64,000 bases of DNA. Source: Fistulifera solaris (lineage: Eukaryota; Bacillariophyta; Bacillariophyceae; Naviculales; Stauroneidaceae). The DNA is taken from assembly GCA_030295235.1 (NCBI GenBank), contig AP026133.1:744001-808000 (forward strand). The letters are read 5' to 3'. Shown piece by piece: positions 52,557 through 63,660 of the stretch (positions are counted from its first letter, which is position 1; each line of letters starts with the position of its first letter). The position numbers and the translations under genes are program-made. The notes beneath the pieces are model-generated. The model saw nothing but the letters and a program-made list of their open reading frames with translations, ran no database searches and had not been told where the DNA came from.

Positions 52557-54511
52557 TTACTGCTGCTCCCAAACAACATGGGAAATGCAACATGCGCCGT
52601 CTTTCCTATTGACGTTAGCCCTGATGTTTAAGTCAACCACTAGTCCAACAGGGTTCTCCGTGTGGACAGAAGAATTCGCTACCAGTCTAGCTTTATCTTC
52701 GGAAGAAAGAGAACTTCCATCGGCTTTTTGGACTTGAGCTAGTCGAGTGATTTGTGCACCGGCTGGAATACCGACATGCACGCAGGTTTGGCGTTTGAGA
52801 TATTCAGCGGCACCTTGGACCATCACCGGCGCAGTCACTTTCCTTCCGCCAACTATGTACTCAATGTCCTTGTCTAAATGACAAGCATACTCGCTGCGCT
52901 TCTCGTTGGCTTCGCACAAAATAAGTTCGCTAAACCAGTGCTGAGCATCAGTATCATCAGCGGTATGTCCATGATCATCGTGTTGCAAAGATGCCGTTTC
53001 TGATATCGGCAACCAAAAACGTAGTGTCCCCGACTCAGGAACTCCATAGAGCGCCGTTTTCAAATCCACATAGCCTAATCCACCACATTGTTCGACTTTG
53101 ATTTTCGTTTCGCGCTCTACACTGGATAGGTCCATGACCCAACCCGCTCGATAGTCTTCATCGCTTCGTTGCTCCATGATATTCTTCGCTGTAACGCCAG
53201 GAGAAAGACCGGACACAACAATTGAAGGCAATACTTTATCATGATCGGTTGCTGGCAAAAGTTGGTCCGACATGAGAGTTCTTTCATGACGTACTGGTTC
53301 GAGTCGGTTTCCGATGGGTGACCAAAAAGTAAATGATTGACGGCATTGCTGTTGTTAGGTAATTTTGACACGGGTTTCGGAAAGGAAGTCGTAATGACAG
53401 CACTGGTAATTGACTTCGTACTTCGGTAGTTCGTCCTCCAGTCGACATCGGTGGTCATTATGCGTTGTGCTTCTTCCACAGCTTGAGCAAAATACATGGC
53501 CATCATCCACCCCAGCCACTCATGTTCCATCTTTTTGGGATGCCAATTTCCGCGACCGGGGCATTTACTCGGTGCCCCAAATTCTTGCCAGTTTCGAAAT
53601 CCGGGTGGCTTCTGTGAATCATCTTTCGCTTCATCGAGTAAGGTTGCATCTTGTACCGCATGCTTGGCCATTCCGACGCACATGGCGTCGGAGATAAGTC
53701 CCTGCTTGGCATATGCTTCCACTAAGGAGCACCGTTTGGGATCCGTGTCTAACAGTATCACCATAGGTTTTTGTTCTTTCAGTTGATGCTGACTTTGTCG
53801 TAAATAGCTTTCGAGAACTGCTGCACCACGACCTTCATTCATACTGAAATCCCAGCTAATGACATGTGGGTCACTGCCTAAAAAGTGTTCGAAGCAAAAT
53901 CCGTACGGAAAGGATGGAATCCCTCCAATAGCCGAATTTCGTACCGTCACTTGGATCTGAAAGAGTTTCTGAAGGATGGGCTCGAGTAAATTTCCCAAAA
54001 TAAACGGATACGACTGATGATAATAATTGCCCCGCCCGACCGTGACGGAATATCCCGCAAACGACAAGACAAAGGGTGTTTGTTGGGCCGCCGCGGTTAA
54101 TATTCTTCGTGCGGTGGCTTGGACGGAGCCGTAAGCTTGTACACCTCGTCGAAACATATCTTCCGAGGCCCCGCGGCCTCCGTAGCGACGATAAAACTCA
54201 TTGCGCAAAGCATGTACTGTCTCCCACGGGGTCGACGACTCCGTCGCCGTCGGGTGTTTGCCTTCTTGATGTGTGCTTTGTGATACTATTTCTTGATGCA
54301 GTTCTTCCAGTTGAGTCATTACGGAAATGCTGTCTCCAGAACGCGTAATTACTGCTTCATCGTGGTCTATTAGAGTCCAGAAGAGACCGACGCAGCCCAG
54401 CAAGCCGAGGATTACTATGACGGAATGAAAAACTGGTTTCCGTTTCGATGCTGTCAATGTCCTCCGTGTTCCGCCAGACAGGGGAGCGCGAATCGACTTC
54501 TTCCGTATCAT
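52557..54511 (-). CDS. SGNH-like type II membrane protein
   Basis: After one break this is about 650 residues. A single membrane span near the N-terminus (residues ~29-48, SVIVILGLLGCVGLFWTLI) follows a basic tail, giving type II topology. The lumenal domain has LSFAGYSVTVGRGNYYHQSY, NSAIGGIPSFPYGFC and HVISWDFSMNEG, which resemble SGNH/GDSL hydrolase-like blocks seen in diatom secretory proteins. A downstream beta-rich region (VDLKTALYGVPESGTLRFWL) is in the second register. The registers meet near 53270; one extra base there joins VMKEL to MSDQLLP. Exact activity unknown. Confidence 0.6.
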
Positions 54512-55368
54512 TCTTTTCTCGCTCTAGGAGCTCTTCGTATTGCATTTCATGAACTCACAATAACGATAACAGACACTAACGAATGCGACAAGGAAAAAAA
54601 TAATGTATGACTTTTTTGTCGTGTTCATTCTTTAATAATTCGCGACGACGAATACCGTTTTAATACCGGTCCGAGAGGGGCTGCTGTTTCACCTTCCACC
54701 ATTACTATACACGTACAAGTAAGTACAAAGTAATGCTGCGTCAACTCAACCACGACAGCCACGAGTACCAGTAAGCTTTACCTGAAGTTGGAATACGTCG
54801 CTTGCTCATCAACTTCCGCCTGTTTTCCCAATGCTGCAACCAAACATGCTGAACAATCAGGATTTCTGTATCTTCAGCTCCAAAGGCAATGAATGCGTAG
54901 AATATATTTTTAAGCAAAAAGCGAACTACCCCAGGAAAGCTGCACCTTGTACTGTAGCTCTGAACTTAGGTTCTCGGCAAGTACGACTGCATTTCAGTCA
55001 TGAATCGTTTATGTGATGTATGAGACATCCGAACAACCATGCTCACTTATACTAACCGCCTAAACATGCTGAAAAAGCCGCATTATGTTATCGTTAGCAA
55101 CAATTGAAATGCATGCGTTTGATGTTTCAGAAAATCTCATGGGGTGTGTAATGATTCATCATTATAGGGTTTCGATGCTACTACCCCAGAACGAAATCGC
55201 TTTCAAAAACTGAGCGACGGGTTGTAAAATGAAAATGAGATTAAATTAAGTCCACTGAAAAGTATTAGGAATTGAAAAGACCAATGTCAGCAAAATCCTC
55301 TTACTAACCAGCCGGAAAAGACAAAGTATGCATTTGTGAGAATAGCATTAGGACTCTGTAAACAAATC
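54512..55368. other. Spacer with one hairpin motif
   Basis: No gene is seen. Hairpin motif site 5 lies at 54981-55007. Short frames (for example 54831-55016) run through it and have no features. Confidence 0.45.
54981..55007 (-). repeat. Dispersed hairpin motif, site 5
   Basis: On the minus strand: GATTCATGACTGAAATGCAG then TCGTAC. It matches site 4 in 22 of its first 23 bases. Confidence 0.6.
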
Positions 55369-56276
55369 TTAGTCATTCCAGCACTTTCCCGTGGGATAGA
55401 TCACATTGAGACTCGATTGGGCCGCCATGAAGCCAAGAGATGTGGAAGTACCGGCAATTGCACATCCAACGAGATCGGGAGTTCCGTCTTGAATGCCTAC
55501 CACATCCAACAAGAAATTCTGTTCTGGAAGATAGGCTGCATCAGTTCCTACAAAGAAGCCCGTAGCTCCTCCGATCGCGACGGAAAGACTGGCATCATTC
55601 TTGCTGTTAGCATAAGTGGGCTCTTCAATGCCCTCCAAAGCGCCCGAAAGGAGCGTTCGAGCGACACGCAAGCCACCGTAGAACGCTACACCACAGCCAA
55701 TCCAGGTTCCCAAGAAGACTTGTTGAAACGGCAAGTTCGCCCCTTGCAACGCGTTGACAATGGGTTGCCATGCCGTCCCTGAGCAAAAGGCCGCTGAGCC
55801 CAACAAGATTCCCGTATGAAGTTCTTGTGTGAGATTCAAGCCCGAACCTTTCACCAGGGCTTTTTGATCGAATAGTACGTCATGTGACCCAAGCAGACAC
55901 CAATGGCATCACCCAGACCCGTCGACAGGGCGAAATTCAATGAATCTCCGGCAAATCCTTGTTGCGCAGCGACGATACTTGCCGTCTGCCAGCCAAAACC
56001 GGCGGGAAAGATTTTGCTGACAGTCACTTCGGCCGTGACAATGAAGCGATCGACGAGGGAACTTCGCGTCATTGTCACTGGAGCAGCCGAATCAATAACT
56101 TGCGATGCTTTCGGAACACTGCTGTGGACTTGGCGGCGGGAGAGTTTATTCGCCTTACTATCGGCTTCGTCATCATCATTCTTGAAAGGAGGAATCGCAC
56201 AACACGAAACGGGACGAATTGCCAGAAAGCGACCAGGAACCGTCAGACTGCGACGTGTTATCGATGAGACGAGCAT
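55369..56276 (-). CDS. Putative organelle membrane protein, unrecognised
   Basis: From Met 56276 the protein begins with a basic, Ser/Arg-rich presequence (MLVSSITRRSLTVPGRFLAI), suggesting mitochondrial targeting. About 300 residues follow with four or more hydrophobic, Gly-rich spans (FALSTGLGDAIGVCLGHMTY, GILLGSAAFCSGTAW, VFLGTWIGCGVAFYGGLRVA, LSVAIGGATGFFVGTDAAY). The register breaks at the A5 run (plus-strand T5, 55861-55865); one more base joins YYSIKK to ALVKGSGLNLTQEL. I do not recognise the family; the repeated GxGDAxG/GTWIGCG phrases may be worth a profile search. Confidence 0.55.
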
Positions 56277-56795
56277 GCTAAGAGTGTGGTTGTAATGAAA
56301 GAGGTTCGATGAGTGGTGTTTGTACACAGACAATAAAGTCTTTTTCTCCTTGCCTTTAAAAGGCACTTTTTGGCGTGCCAAAGTAAAAAGAATTGTTTCG
56401 TCTTGGTGACGACGACGGAAGTTGCCAGTCTTGCTTCCTTTCTCATTCCAAGAAGTTTGAAAAGAACTCTCTGTCTTAGTGTACACAAGAAAATAACACA
56501 CGCCATGTCGCTCTCGTGATTCAAGAGTCACGAGCAACGGCGAATTCTCAATTCCGATCCATTTGGTATGGGTGAAACACGTTTGGACGTCACGTGGTAC
56601 ACCTTGAGAGAGTGTACGCCCATCATCTTAGAGACTTACGTCATCGGATCGACATGGGATCGAAACAAAAAAAATGAAGGACAGAAGCTGTCATCAACCA
56701 CCACACACACCACCACTGGCCGCGTTTTCTGTTTTCTCATTATTCTATTTCTTGCATCATTGCATCCTATCGAAATAACCTTCAACAGCATCACA

Positions 56796-57302
56796 ATGTT
56801 TTCGTTTACGCCTCAAAAGCACACTCAGCGCGTCTTGGCTCGTTCGACACGCTTTCTTTCGTCGGGCGCGACCAACGTCGAACAGCCCAGTCTTCTGCAA
56901 TACGTCTATGTCCATCACGTCAGTCAAACCGTACTACAACATATGCAAGACAAACAATCGGCATGGCTTTGTCGTCATGGACTGGATCGAGGTCTGCAAT
57001 TGGCATCGAATGGGACGTTTTGTTTGTCCTTTCCTTCGCGACCGGGTTATGACGCCGGTCGCGTGTGGACATGGTACGATCCGGTGCAAAAGCAGCACTG
57101 GCTGTCGGTGTATCGGCATCACAAAATCATCGGTCGCTTTCTTCTTTTAGACAGTCGTAATACCCTGCGAACGAGATCCCAGCATCCTCTTATCATCATG
57201 GATGAAATGCGACGACACATTGGTGACACGGTAGATCATATGATCAGTTACATCGATGAACATGAACGTAGAACAGACAACGGTGGACAGGAAGACAAAT
57301 AA
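56796..57302 (+). CDS. Small conserved-looking protein, possibly mitochondrial
   Basis: I chose Met 56796, about 170 residues, because it opens a basic presequence-like region (MFSFTPQKHTQRVLARSTRF) whereas the upstream frame to 56568 is unlikely coding. The body has LQYVYVHHVSQTVLQHMQD, HGLDRGLQLASNGTFCLSFP and WYDPVQKQHWLSVYRHHKIIG, which read like one compact globular domain with a C-terminal helical tail. No catalytic motif is recognised. It is divergent from the membrane-protein gene to the left, with about 520 bases between. Confidence 0.55.
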   Translation: MFSFTPQKHTQRVLARSTRFLSSGATNVEQPSLLQYVYVHHVSQTVLQHMQDKQSAWLCRHGLDRGLQLASNGTFCLSFPSRPGYDAGRVWTWYDPVQKQHWLSVYRHHKIIGRFLLLDSRNTLRTRSQHPLIIMDEMRRHIGDTVDHMISYIDEHERRTDNGGQEDK

Positions 57303-57848
57303 AGAAGTTAGACAAGCACATGAATGCTAAATTCCCTGCAGTCCTTTTTGTTCGCCGGTCAAACACCAACAAAGGACAGAACATACACTGCAATCGTTTT
57401 GCGTCTGACATTCGTCGACAAGATCGGAAACTGGTCCATTCAAACGCCACTCAATATTTTCTTGGCCGAAAACTGAACATAAATGACAAGTTTTCAGAGC
57501 GGTGCGTCTCTAAATGATCGAAGAAAGGGGAGAGGAAAGAGGATTACTTGGCTATTGCTTGTATTTAATCACTTGGTAGCAACTAAACTCACAATCTCCT
57601 TTGACGACGACAACGCAGAAGAACCTTACAGTTCTAGTTGCACTGTAGATTCTGCCGATCCGCCACTTCCGTTTACAAGAAAAGACAGCATTTAGCTTCA
57701 AAATTTAATTTATCGCGGTGTCGTTTAAGGGCGCCATTGACAGTTGTACAAAAGTGCATCGTCACAACATCATCGCTTCTACAGCTCTATCACGTCTGTC
57801 GATAACAGAAAAATGTGTTTCAGCTAAGGTTATACGTATATATGAACT
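57303..57848. other. Convergent spacer before the cyclase-PDE gene
   Basis: No supportable gene. It probably carries the 3' flanks of the two converging genes. Confidence 0.45.
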
Positions 57849-60800
57849 TTACAACTTCTCTTTCGAAGCCCCACGCGTCAAGCGACTGGAAGCACGAGCT
57901 ACAAGATCTTCCTGACTTTTCTCGCTCAAATCGCCGTCCTCGTCATCGATCTGCTTTTCGACTTCCGCAAGAAAGCCCTCATCATCCGACAAGGTATCGC
58001 TACGGAACATTCGTGAACGTAATGGGACATTGTCGGCGTCTTGATGTCGTCCAGGCGAACCTGGTGATTGGCGTACTCCGCTGTGTACTTTTCAACCAGC
58101 TTCTCGACAACTTGGTGACCTTGAGCTTCCCACTCGGCGCGGTTCTTCTGGGCATAGTTCAAGTACTCGTCACTGGATACACCAAAGACACCGCATTCCT
58201 TCAACTTCTTGGCCAACGGGATGATGTAGAAGTCAAAGAAACCGATCTCGCCATTGTACCAGAACTCAGACGGATCCTTTTCAGAACGGCCGTTGCGCCA
58301 CGCATCGTACATTTCGTGAAAAAGGCGTTCATTCCACTTACGGTAGATGTGCCAATGCTGCATAGTATGCGCAATATCGGAAGCTTGAATCAAGTGCTCG
58401 ATGACGATCGTTGCCTTACGATTGTTGTTTTCGCGAGAATCAACCTGATTTTCTTCGGCAAAGGCTTTCTCCCAGCGTGCATTACGAAGCGCCTTGAGCT
58501 CCTTATCCACAATATCTGTTGCCATCACGGAATTGACAACGAGCTCACGGAAGTGGCGCATCTCTTCATCGGTCTCGCAGATCAAGTTGCGGAGGTCTTT
58601 GTAATTCTTGTGCATCAGCAAGTCCCATGCAATGTCAACGGAGTTCTGCTCGGCGACTGACTTTCCATCATAAATCTTGGCGACTTCCGCGCCCTCCTTC
58701 ACCAGTTGAGCATTGGGAACACCAGAATGGTCCGTGTCGTGGATAAGCGCGGCAAAAACACACGCAAACTGGGTCAACGGGTCCGACGTAATGCCATAAG
58801 TGTGATCGTGCAGAGTAGCCGCATGGTCCTGGTTGTTCGCATTTTTCGAATTCACATCAGGGGCGATGATTCGGCTGAGGAGTTTTACAACAGACATGGT
58901 TACGTGAGATGCATGCTCAAAATTGTGGAATGGGTTGTCGCGATAAAAGGTTGCAACCAACATCACATAATCACGAAGTTGCTTTTGTGCCGCTTCTCCG
59001 AGATCGATACTTTGAGGATCTTCCTGATACTGGGCTGCCAAAGGGTCGTATTCCGGGAGTTCGATGATCTCTTTGACTTCGTCAATGACAGTGCCACCAG
59101 ACTTTATTTTGAGTTTAGCAGGTGTACTACTCGACACGGTTCCTCTCAGCTTCTTGATGGCATTGCGATGTGCAACAATCTGGCGGAGAAGTCGAGCGAG
59201 CACGTCCGAGTTCCAGTCCACCAAGCGTCGCAGCTTGTCCTCGTCCATATCAGCTTTACTTTTGGCTTTCTCTTCTTTCTTGGCCGCCTTCTCCTGCTCC
59301 ATTTTCTTGGCTTCTGTCGGACTAATGATTTCTTCGCTTTGGCCATCCGATGCACTTGAACCTGTAGGGGCAATGGATGGAGCCTTGACTTCGAGCCAAT
59401 AGGTTTGCATATCGCCCTTGACCTTTGTCCTGATAACATCTTCTCTTTTCCTGAGCCAGTGCCCCTTCCCAGCAACTTCAAGAAGACTGGCGGTTTCTGT
59501 AGAAAGGTGAATTCGGTTTCTTGAACCAGAACTTTCGATCTTCGAAGCTGTATTGACCGTGTCACCAAATAGCTGGAACCGAGACTTGTCACCACGCAAT
59601 ACACCTGCGGTGACAGGTCCACTATGCAGTCCGATTCGCATGGAAAGATCACCGGTATCAGGTCCAAGTGTCAGCTCAAGTTTCTTGGTCAGATCGTTCA
59701 TCCTGTGAAGACAGTCACGAGCAAAGCGAGCCATGACCACAGCATGGTCTTTGCGAGCCTCGGGGAGACCAGCAACTGCGACGTAACAATCACCAACTGT
59801 CTCGACCTTGAACACCCGTCGGCTGCGCGCAATCTCGTCGAATGCGTGGTACACAGTCTCAAGGAGTGAGAAGACTTGCGTAGGCTCTCGCACACTGGAC
59901 CATGCAGTGAAGCCTGTAATATTGAAATGTCAAAGTGAGTCAATGGTCGGGTATTATGCGGATATTCTGGTCCAAAGTTCAGCCGTGTACCTACCAACAA
60001 TATCTGCAAACTACGAAAGCGATAGATACGTAATAGTTGTTGAAGGGTGAGTCGACTGAAATGTAAATGATGACTTTGCTTTGAAGGTTCAACAATCAAC
60101 GTACCATGACTGTCGCGTCGGGGAAAAGGTCTGCAATGGGCTTGCTATCGAACGCAGAGTTACCGTTTTCGAGGACGTTGTCATCTTGAACAAAGTCCTT
60201 GAGCTGGGCCTTAGCACCAAATCCGAACCCCCTCTTGTGTTGTCTGTCTCCTTCATCTTGCTCTTCGGCGTCTTTCAAGATCCTATCACGGACATTCGCC
60301 GGAAACAATGCCGTGACAATTTTATTAGTGCGGCGAGCAGCTTCCATGACCTTTCGTTGACGGAGAAGCACGAAGTAGTCATACAGAAGAAAGACTAGAG
60401 CCGTGAAAACAAAAACAGACACAACGACGACTGTGTAAACGACGGGTTTGTTTGAGTGATATTCCTCTTCGAAGATCGAAGTTGGGTATATATGAATCAT
60501 GTAGTTGCAGCTTTCTTCAGTATGCTCAGATACTGAATGATCACCGAATTCAACCGCAAAGCCCATGTAATCATAGTCGGGATCATGGTGGTCTCCGTAC
60601 CCAACGAACGTGGCGGCTGGTCCATTGACACTGTAAGTGAAATGCAGACCGCATGTGTTCTCCATCACAATGTCGATGCCATTCACTCCCTCCGGAATCA
60701 TGTCCAACAGGAGCTCATCAAATGGTAATACAGTGATTAGGGTAGCAACAATGTCGTCCGACTTGTAGCTTCCGTTGCTATCAACAAACGATCCGAACAC

Positions 60801-61742
60801 CGGGTGAAGGACGTAAGTACGAGGGTGCTCAGTGTCATCTTCAATGCCACCTTCGTAAATGAACGACAAATCAGCGGCTTCAGAAAAAACAGGCTGAACA
60901 CTGTTCCACATGGTACTGAACAAGCGCTGAAGAACAGGGTGCGACAGAATGTCGTAGTTGACAATTTGAGTGTTATGAGGGGCCGGGCTTTGCTGCCATA
61001 TGGGAGCAAAGTAGTTCACACCACCGAGGTTGGTGCCTTCACTGTTTTGAACAACACTAGTTCCTGAGTCACCTTCGGCGAAACGCCAAAGGAAATCTTC
61101 GATTGAATCGCTTTTCTCTTCAGTGTTGTCGGTGAGCTCGCGCTCCATGGCAACAGCTAGACCCTCGTCAATCCATGCTTCATTCTGCTGAGCGTAAATT
61201 TCCCATCCTTGCCTCTGATCCGCACGAACCAGAGGAGCAAGGGAGACTTGCAAAGACTTCGACAAATCATTGTTATGGTATCCTCGAAGTTCAAAATCTG
61301 GAACGGTTACATCAGGCCACACAGCTGATGAGGTAAGCGCAAAGGTAGTGATAGCCACTGAGAGACTGTTTCCAGCTGCGAGCGCGCTATTTGCTTCTTG
61401 GTTTATAGTATCGACAATTTCGACTGCGTATTCTCCAAACTGGAAAGCGACTATTGTATTAGCGACAGCTTAATGAGATGCTTCTCATAGTCAGAAATAC
61501 TGAAGACCTACCTGGGTCTCAAAGTCGTCTTCCTCTTGGTTTTTTGCAAATATAAACGTGAGGCTTCCAACAAGTACGGCTGCAACAAAGATGACAACCG
61601 CCACAATATATTTAGATCGCGTTACGCGTCGCGTCTCGGACCTTGCAAATGACGACGACTCTGTGCTGGCATGCGAGACGGAAAGCTCACCAGTTTCCAT
61701 GCTTTTGGTATTCAAATCATCATCTTCGTCGTGAAAAGTCAT
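57849..61742 (-). CDS. Receptor-type class III nucleotide cyclase fused to cyclic nucleotide PDE
   Basis: Four exons: 61742-61512, 61439-60105, 60010-59995 (16 nt) and 59913-57849/57926, with introns of 72, 94 and 81 nt, all GT-AG. The protein has a membrane span (YIVAVVIFVAAVLVGSLTFIF), a ~350-residue outer domain, a second span (VVYTVVVVSVFVFTALVFLL), a cyclase domain and a C-terminal PDE. Cyclase motifs: FADIVGFTAW (first Asp), KVETVGDCYVAVAG (second Asp and a Glu typical of guanylyl cyclases) and LFGDTVNTASKIES, where the usual transition-state Arg is Lys. PDE motifs: HNFEHASHV, AALIHDTDHSG and QASDIAHTMQHW; the position of the invariant Gln reads Glu in NGEIGFFDF. It would make and destroy cyclic nucleotide on one receptor. 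A one-base break near 58040 hides the true acidic C-terminus, ending at 57849. Confidence 0.88.
59995..60010 (-). other. 16-nt micro-exon encoding the cyclase FADIVG motif
   Basis: TTTGCAGATATTGTTG lies between a TAG acceptor (60012-60011) and a GTAGGT donor (59994-59989). It is phase 0 at its start and leaves one base, joined to GC at 59913, so that exons 2-3-4 read VM-FADIV-GFTAW. Without it the first metal-binding Asp of the cyclase is absent. Confidence 0.85.
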
Positions 61743-62781
61743 AATTAATGCAAGATGCAAAGCTTTGTTTATTCTTTCCGATGGAAGGGAAAAACAAAAA
61801 TGTGTGAGAAGAAGTTGCCAGACTTTTGTCGGGGATGCAAGACGAGGAGACGATGCATTATTTTCGTGATCTTTATGCCAGCGAAAGAAGACCCAAGGAA
61901 CATGCAAAGAAGCTTACCCAAGGATTGATTGTAGCCAATGACCGATTCGTGTCTGATATTTTAGGTGATGGAAATAAAGGTTGCTATAACGAAACACCGA
62001 AGGGTAACTTAATATAAAGATTTATAGAAAGACACATAGAAATTCTGTTGAAGTACGAAATCGCGAAGGCTGAGAGCCGAGACTACTACTATAAAGTAGA
62101 TTAGAGGAGTTCCAAGTTCCAACTTCCAATTTTCAAGAAAGAAGGGATGAAGAACGAGCACGATCGTATTCTGAGGTCTGAGAGGTCAGAGGTCTGATCT
62201 GAGACTGGACCTGAGAACTGAGAATGCTCACTTCACTCTCAACTTCATATTGGTTGCAACTTGCATCAATGTCTGACGGTTAAATAGAAATAATGAAAAA
62301 TACAACTGACTTAACGACGTTGGATTTGTTGAAAAAATGAGTTCGCATTTTGACCTTCGAATTTTTGCTCATGTTGATCGAGTCGTCTCGAATATGATTT
62401 TTCAATTCCGACTAACGTCTGATAACAAAAAGACCTTTCTCTGTACGTATAGTCTGGATTTTAAGAAGTGGAAGGAAGCATCCCTTTCTCCGGCTGTTGT
62501 TGGCCGTTGGTCCAAATGGCACCTGGAAGAAGACTCATCGCGACAAGAGTCTTCTTTCGTCATCCAATGGGGAATGCAAGGCAGAAATAGAGTGATGGTA
62601 AACTAAAATAAGTTCTCCACCTTCACTAAAATGACAACTATCAGGAATTAAGTTCGAAAAGACAATTTAAGCAGTAAAGCTTCACTAGTTAGTTATCTGT
62701 CGAGCATAATTTAGTAAAGATGAAAAGCTTTGAGCCACTGTGGGACATTCCTAGCAATTAGCCGACAACAAGGATACGGCA
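61743..62781. other. Spacer between cyclase-PDE and dioxygenase genes
   Basis: About 1 kb. A 90-codon frame at 62337-62606 (MSSHFDLRIFAHVDRVV) starts with ATG but shows no domain, so I do not call it. The cyclase promoter lies at its left edge. AGAGGTCTGA-type mini-repeats occur near 62170-62210. Confidence 0.45.
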
Positions 62782-63660
62782 TCACTGAAACATATATCCG
62801 GATATAGCAAAGTTTCCATCTCCAGCCTGTTGGTCGTATATGATTCGAGGGGATCCTCCAGCGGCTGCCGTAACCAACAATGGCAAAGATGCTCTTCTCG
62901 TGGATGCGCGAAACGAGCCGATGGAGCATTTTTCCAGTCGCGTAACTTTTCCATCGGGTTCGTCATTACCGCGTCCTTCAGCCAGTTGTTGAAATCGTTG
63001 GATTTCTTATACGATGCCTCGTCTGGATTTCGCATCGCATCGAAATTGTGGAACGCAAAACCTGAGCCCAGCAGCAGTACGCCTAACATATGATGACAGG
63101 GTGAGTTTCTTGAGAACTGACGAAATTATTCACTTTTCAAATCATGACGTACCTTGGTCTTGTAGTGGAGCCAATGCATTGCCGAGTGCGAGGTGAATAT
63201 CGGGAGATAACGAGCTGTGCAAAGACACACAAACCACGGGAATATCGGCTTCCGGATACATGAGCATGAGAGGAACAAAAGCGCCATGATCAAACCCACG
63301 CTTCGCATCCAGTTGGCTTTCAATACCCTTTTCCGAAAGAAGATTTTGAATTTGTCGAGCTAGCTCTGGATTTCCGGGTGCTGGGTATTTGAATTGATAC
63401 GTTTCGGGCGGAAACCCATAATAATCAAAATACATGCTCGGCTTGGCAGAGGACGTGATCGCGATTGGGTTGGCTTCGTGGTGTGCGGAAATTACCACGA
63501 TCGCACGCGGCTTTTCGGTAATATATTCTGTAACACTTTGTTGCAAGTGATGGGCGATCATGGGCTGTCGCCCCATCAGAGGCATGGGTCCACCGCCGTG
63601 ATTCACAAATAGGGCAGGCATTCTCATCATTGGTTCATTTAATGAGCAGACTTCTGACAT
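62782..63660 (-). CDS. DODA-type extradiol ring-cleavage dioxygenase (LigB family)
   Basis: Two exons, 63660-63153 and 63082-62782, with a 70-nt intron (GTACGT...GTTAG). Family motifs are PALFVNHGGGPMPL, VVISAHHEANPI, the His-bearing RGFDHGAFVPLMLMYP and GSGFAFHNF. These carry the metal-binding and catalytic His of class III extradiol dioxygenases related to 4,5-DOPA dioxygenase, which open catechol rings using Fe(II) or Zn. Start at Met 63660, near the conserved core; the frame is open to an ATG at 63759. A missing T in the short run on the minus strand (62885-62887) breaks the end. Beyond it the other register reads PLLVTAAAGGSPRIIYD and ends at 62782. Confidence 0.82.

Noticed and set aside
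57815-59402. Plus-strand frames of 217-281 codons at 57815-58660 and 58706-59359
   Set aside because: They are the antisense of the conserved cyclase/PDE exon, whose motifs are unmistakable; their length reflects codon bias of that gene.
62337-62606. 90-codon plus frame MSSHFDLRIFAHVDRVV
   Set aside because: It starts with ATG, but shows no domain, signal or repeat relation; not enough to call a gene.
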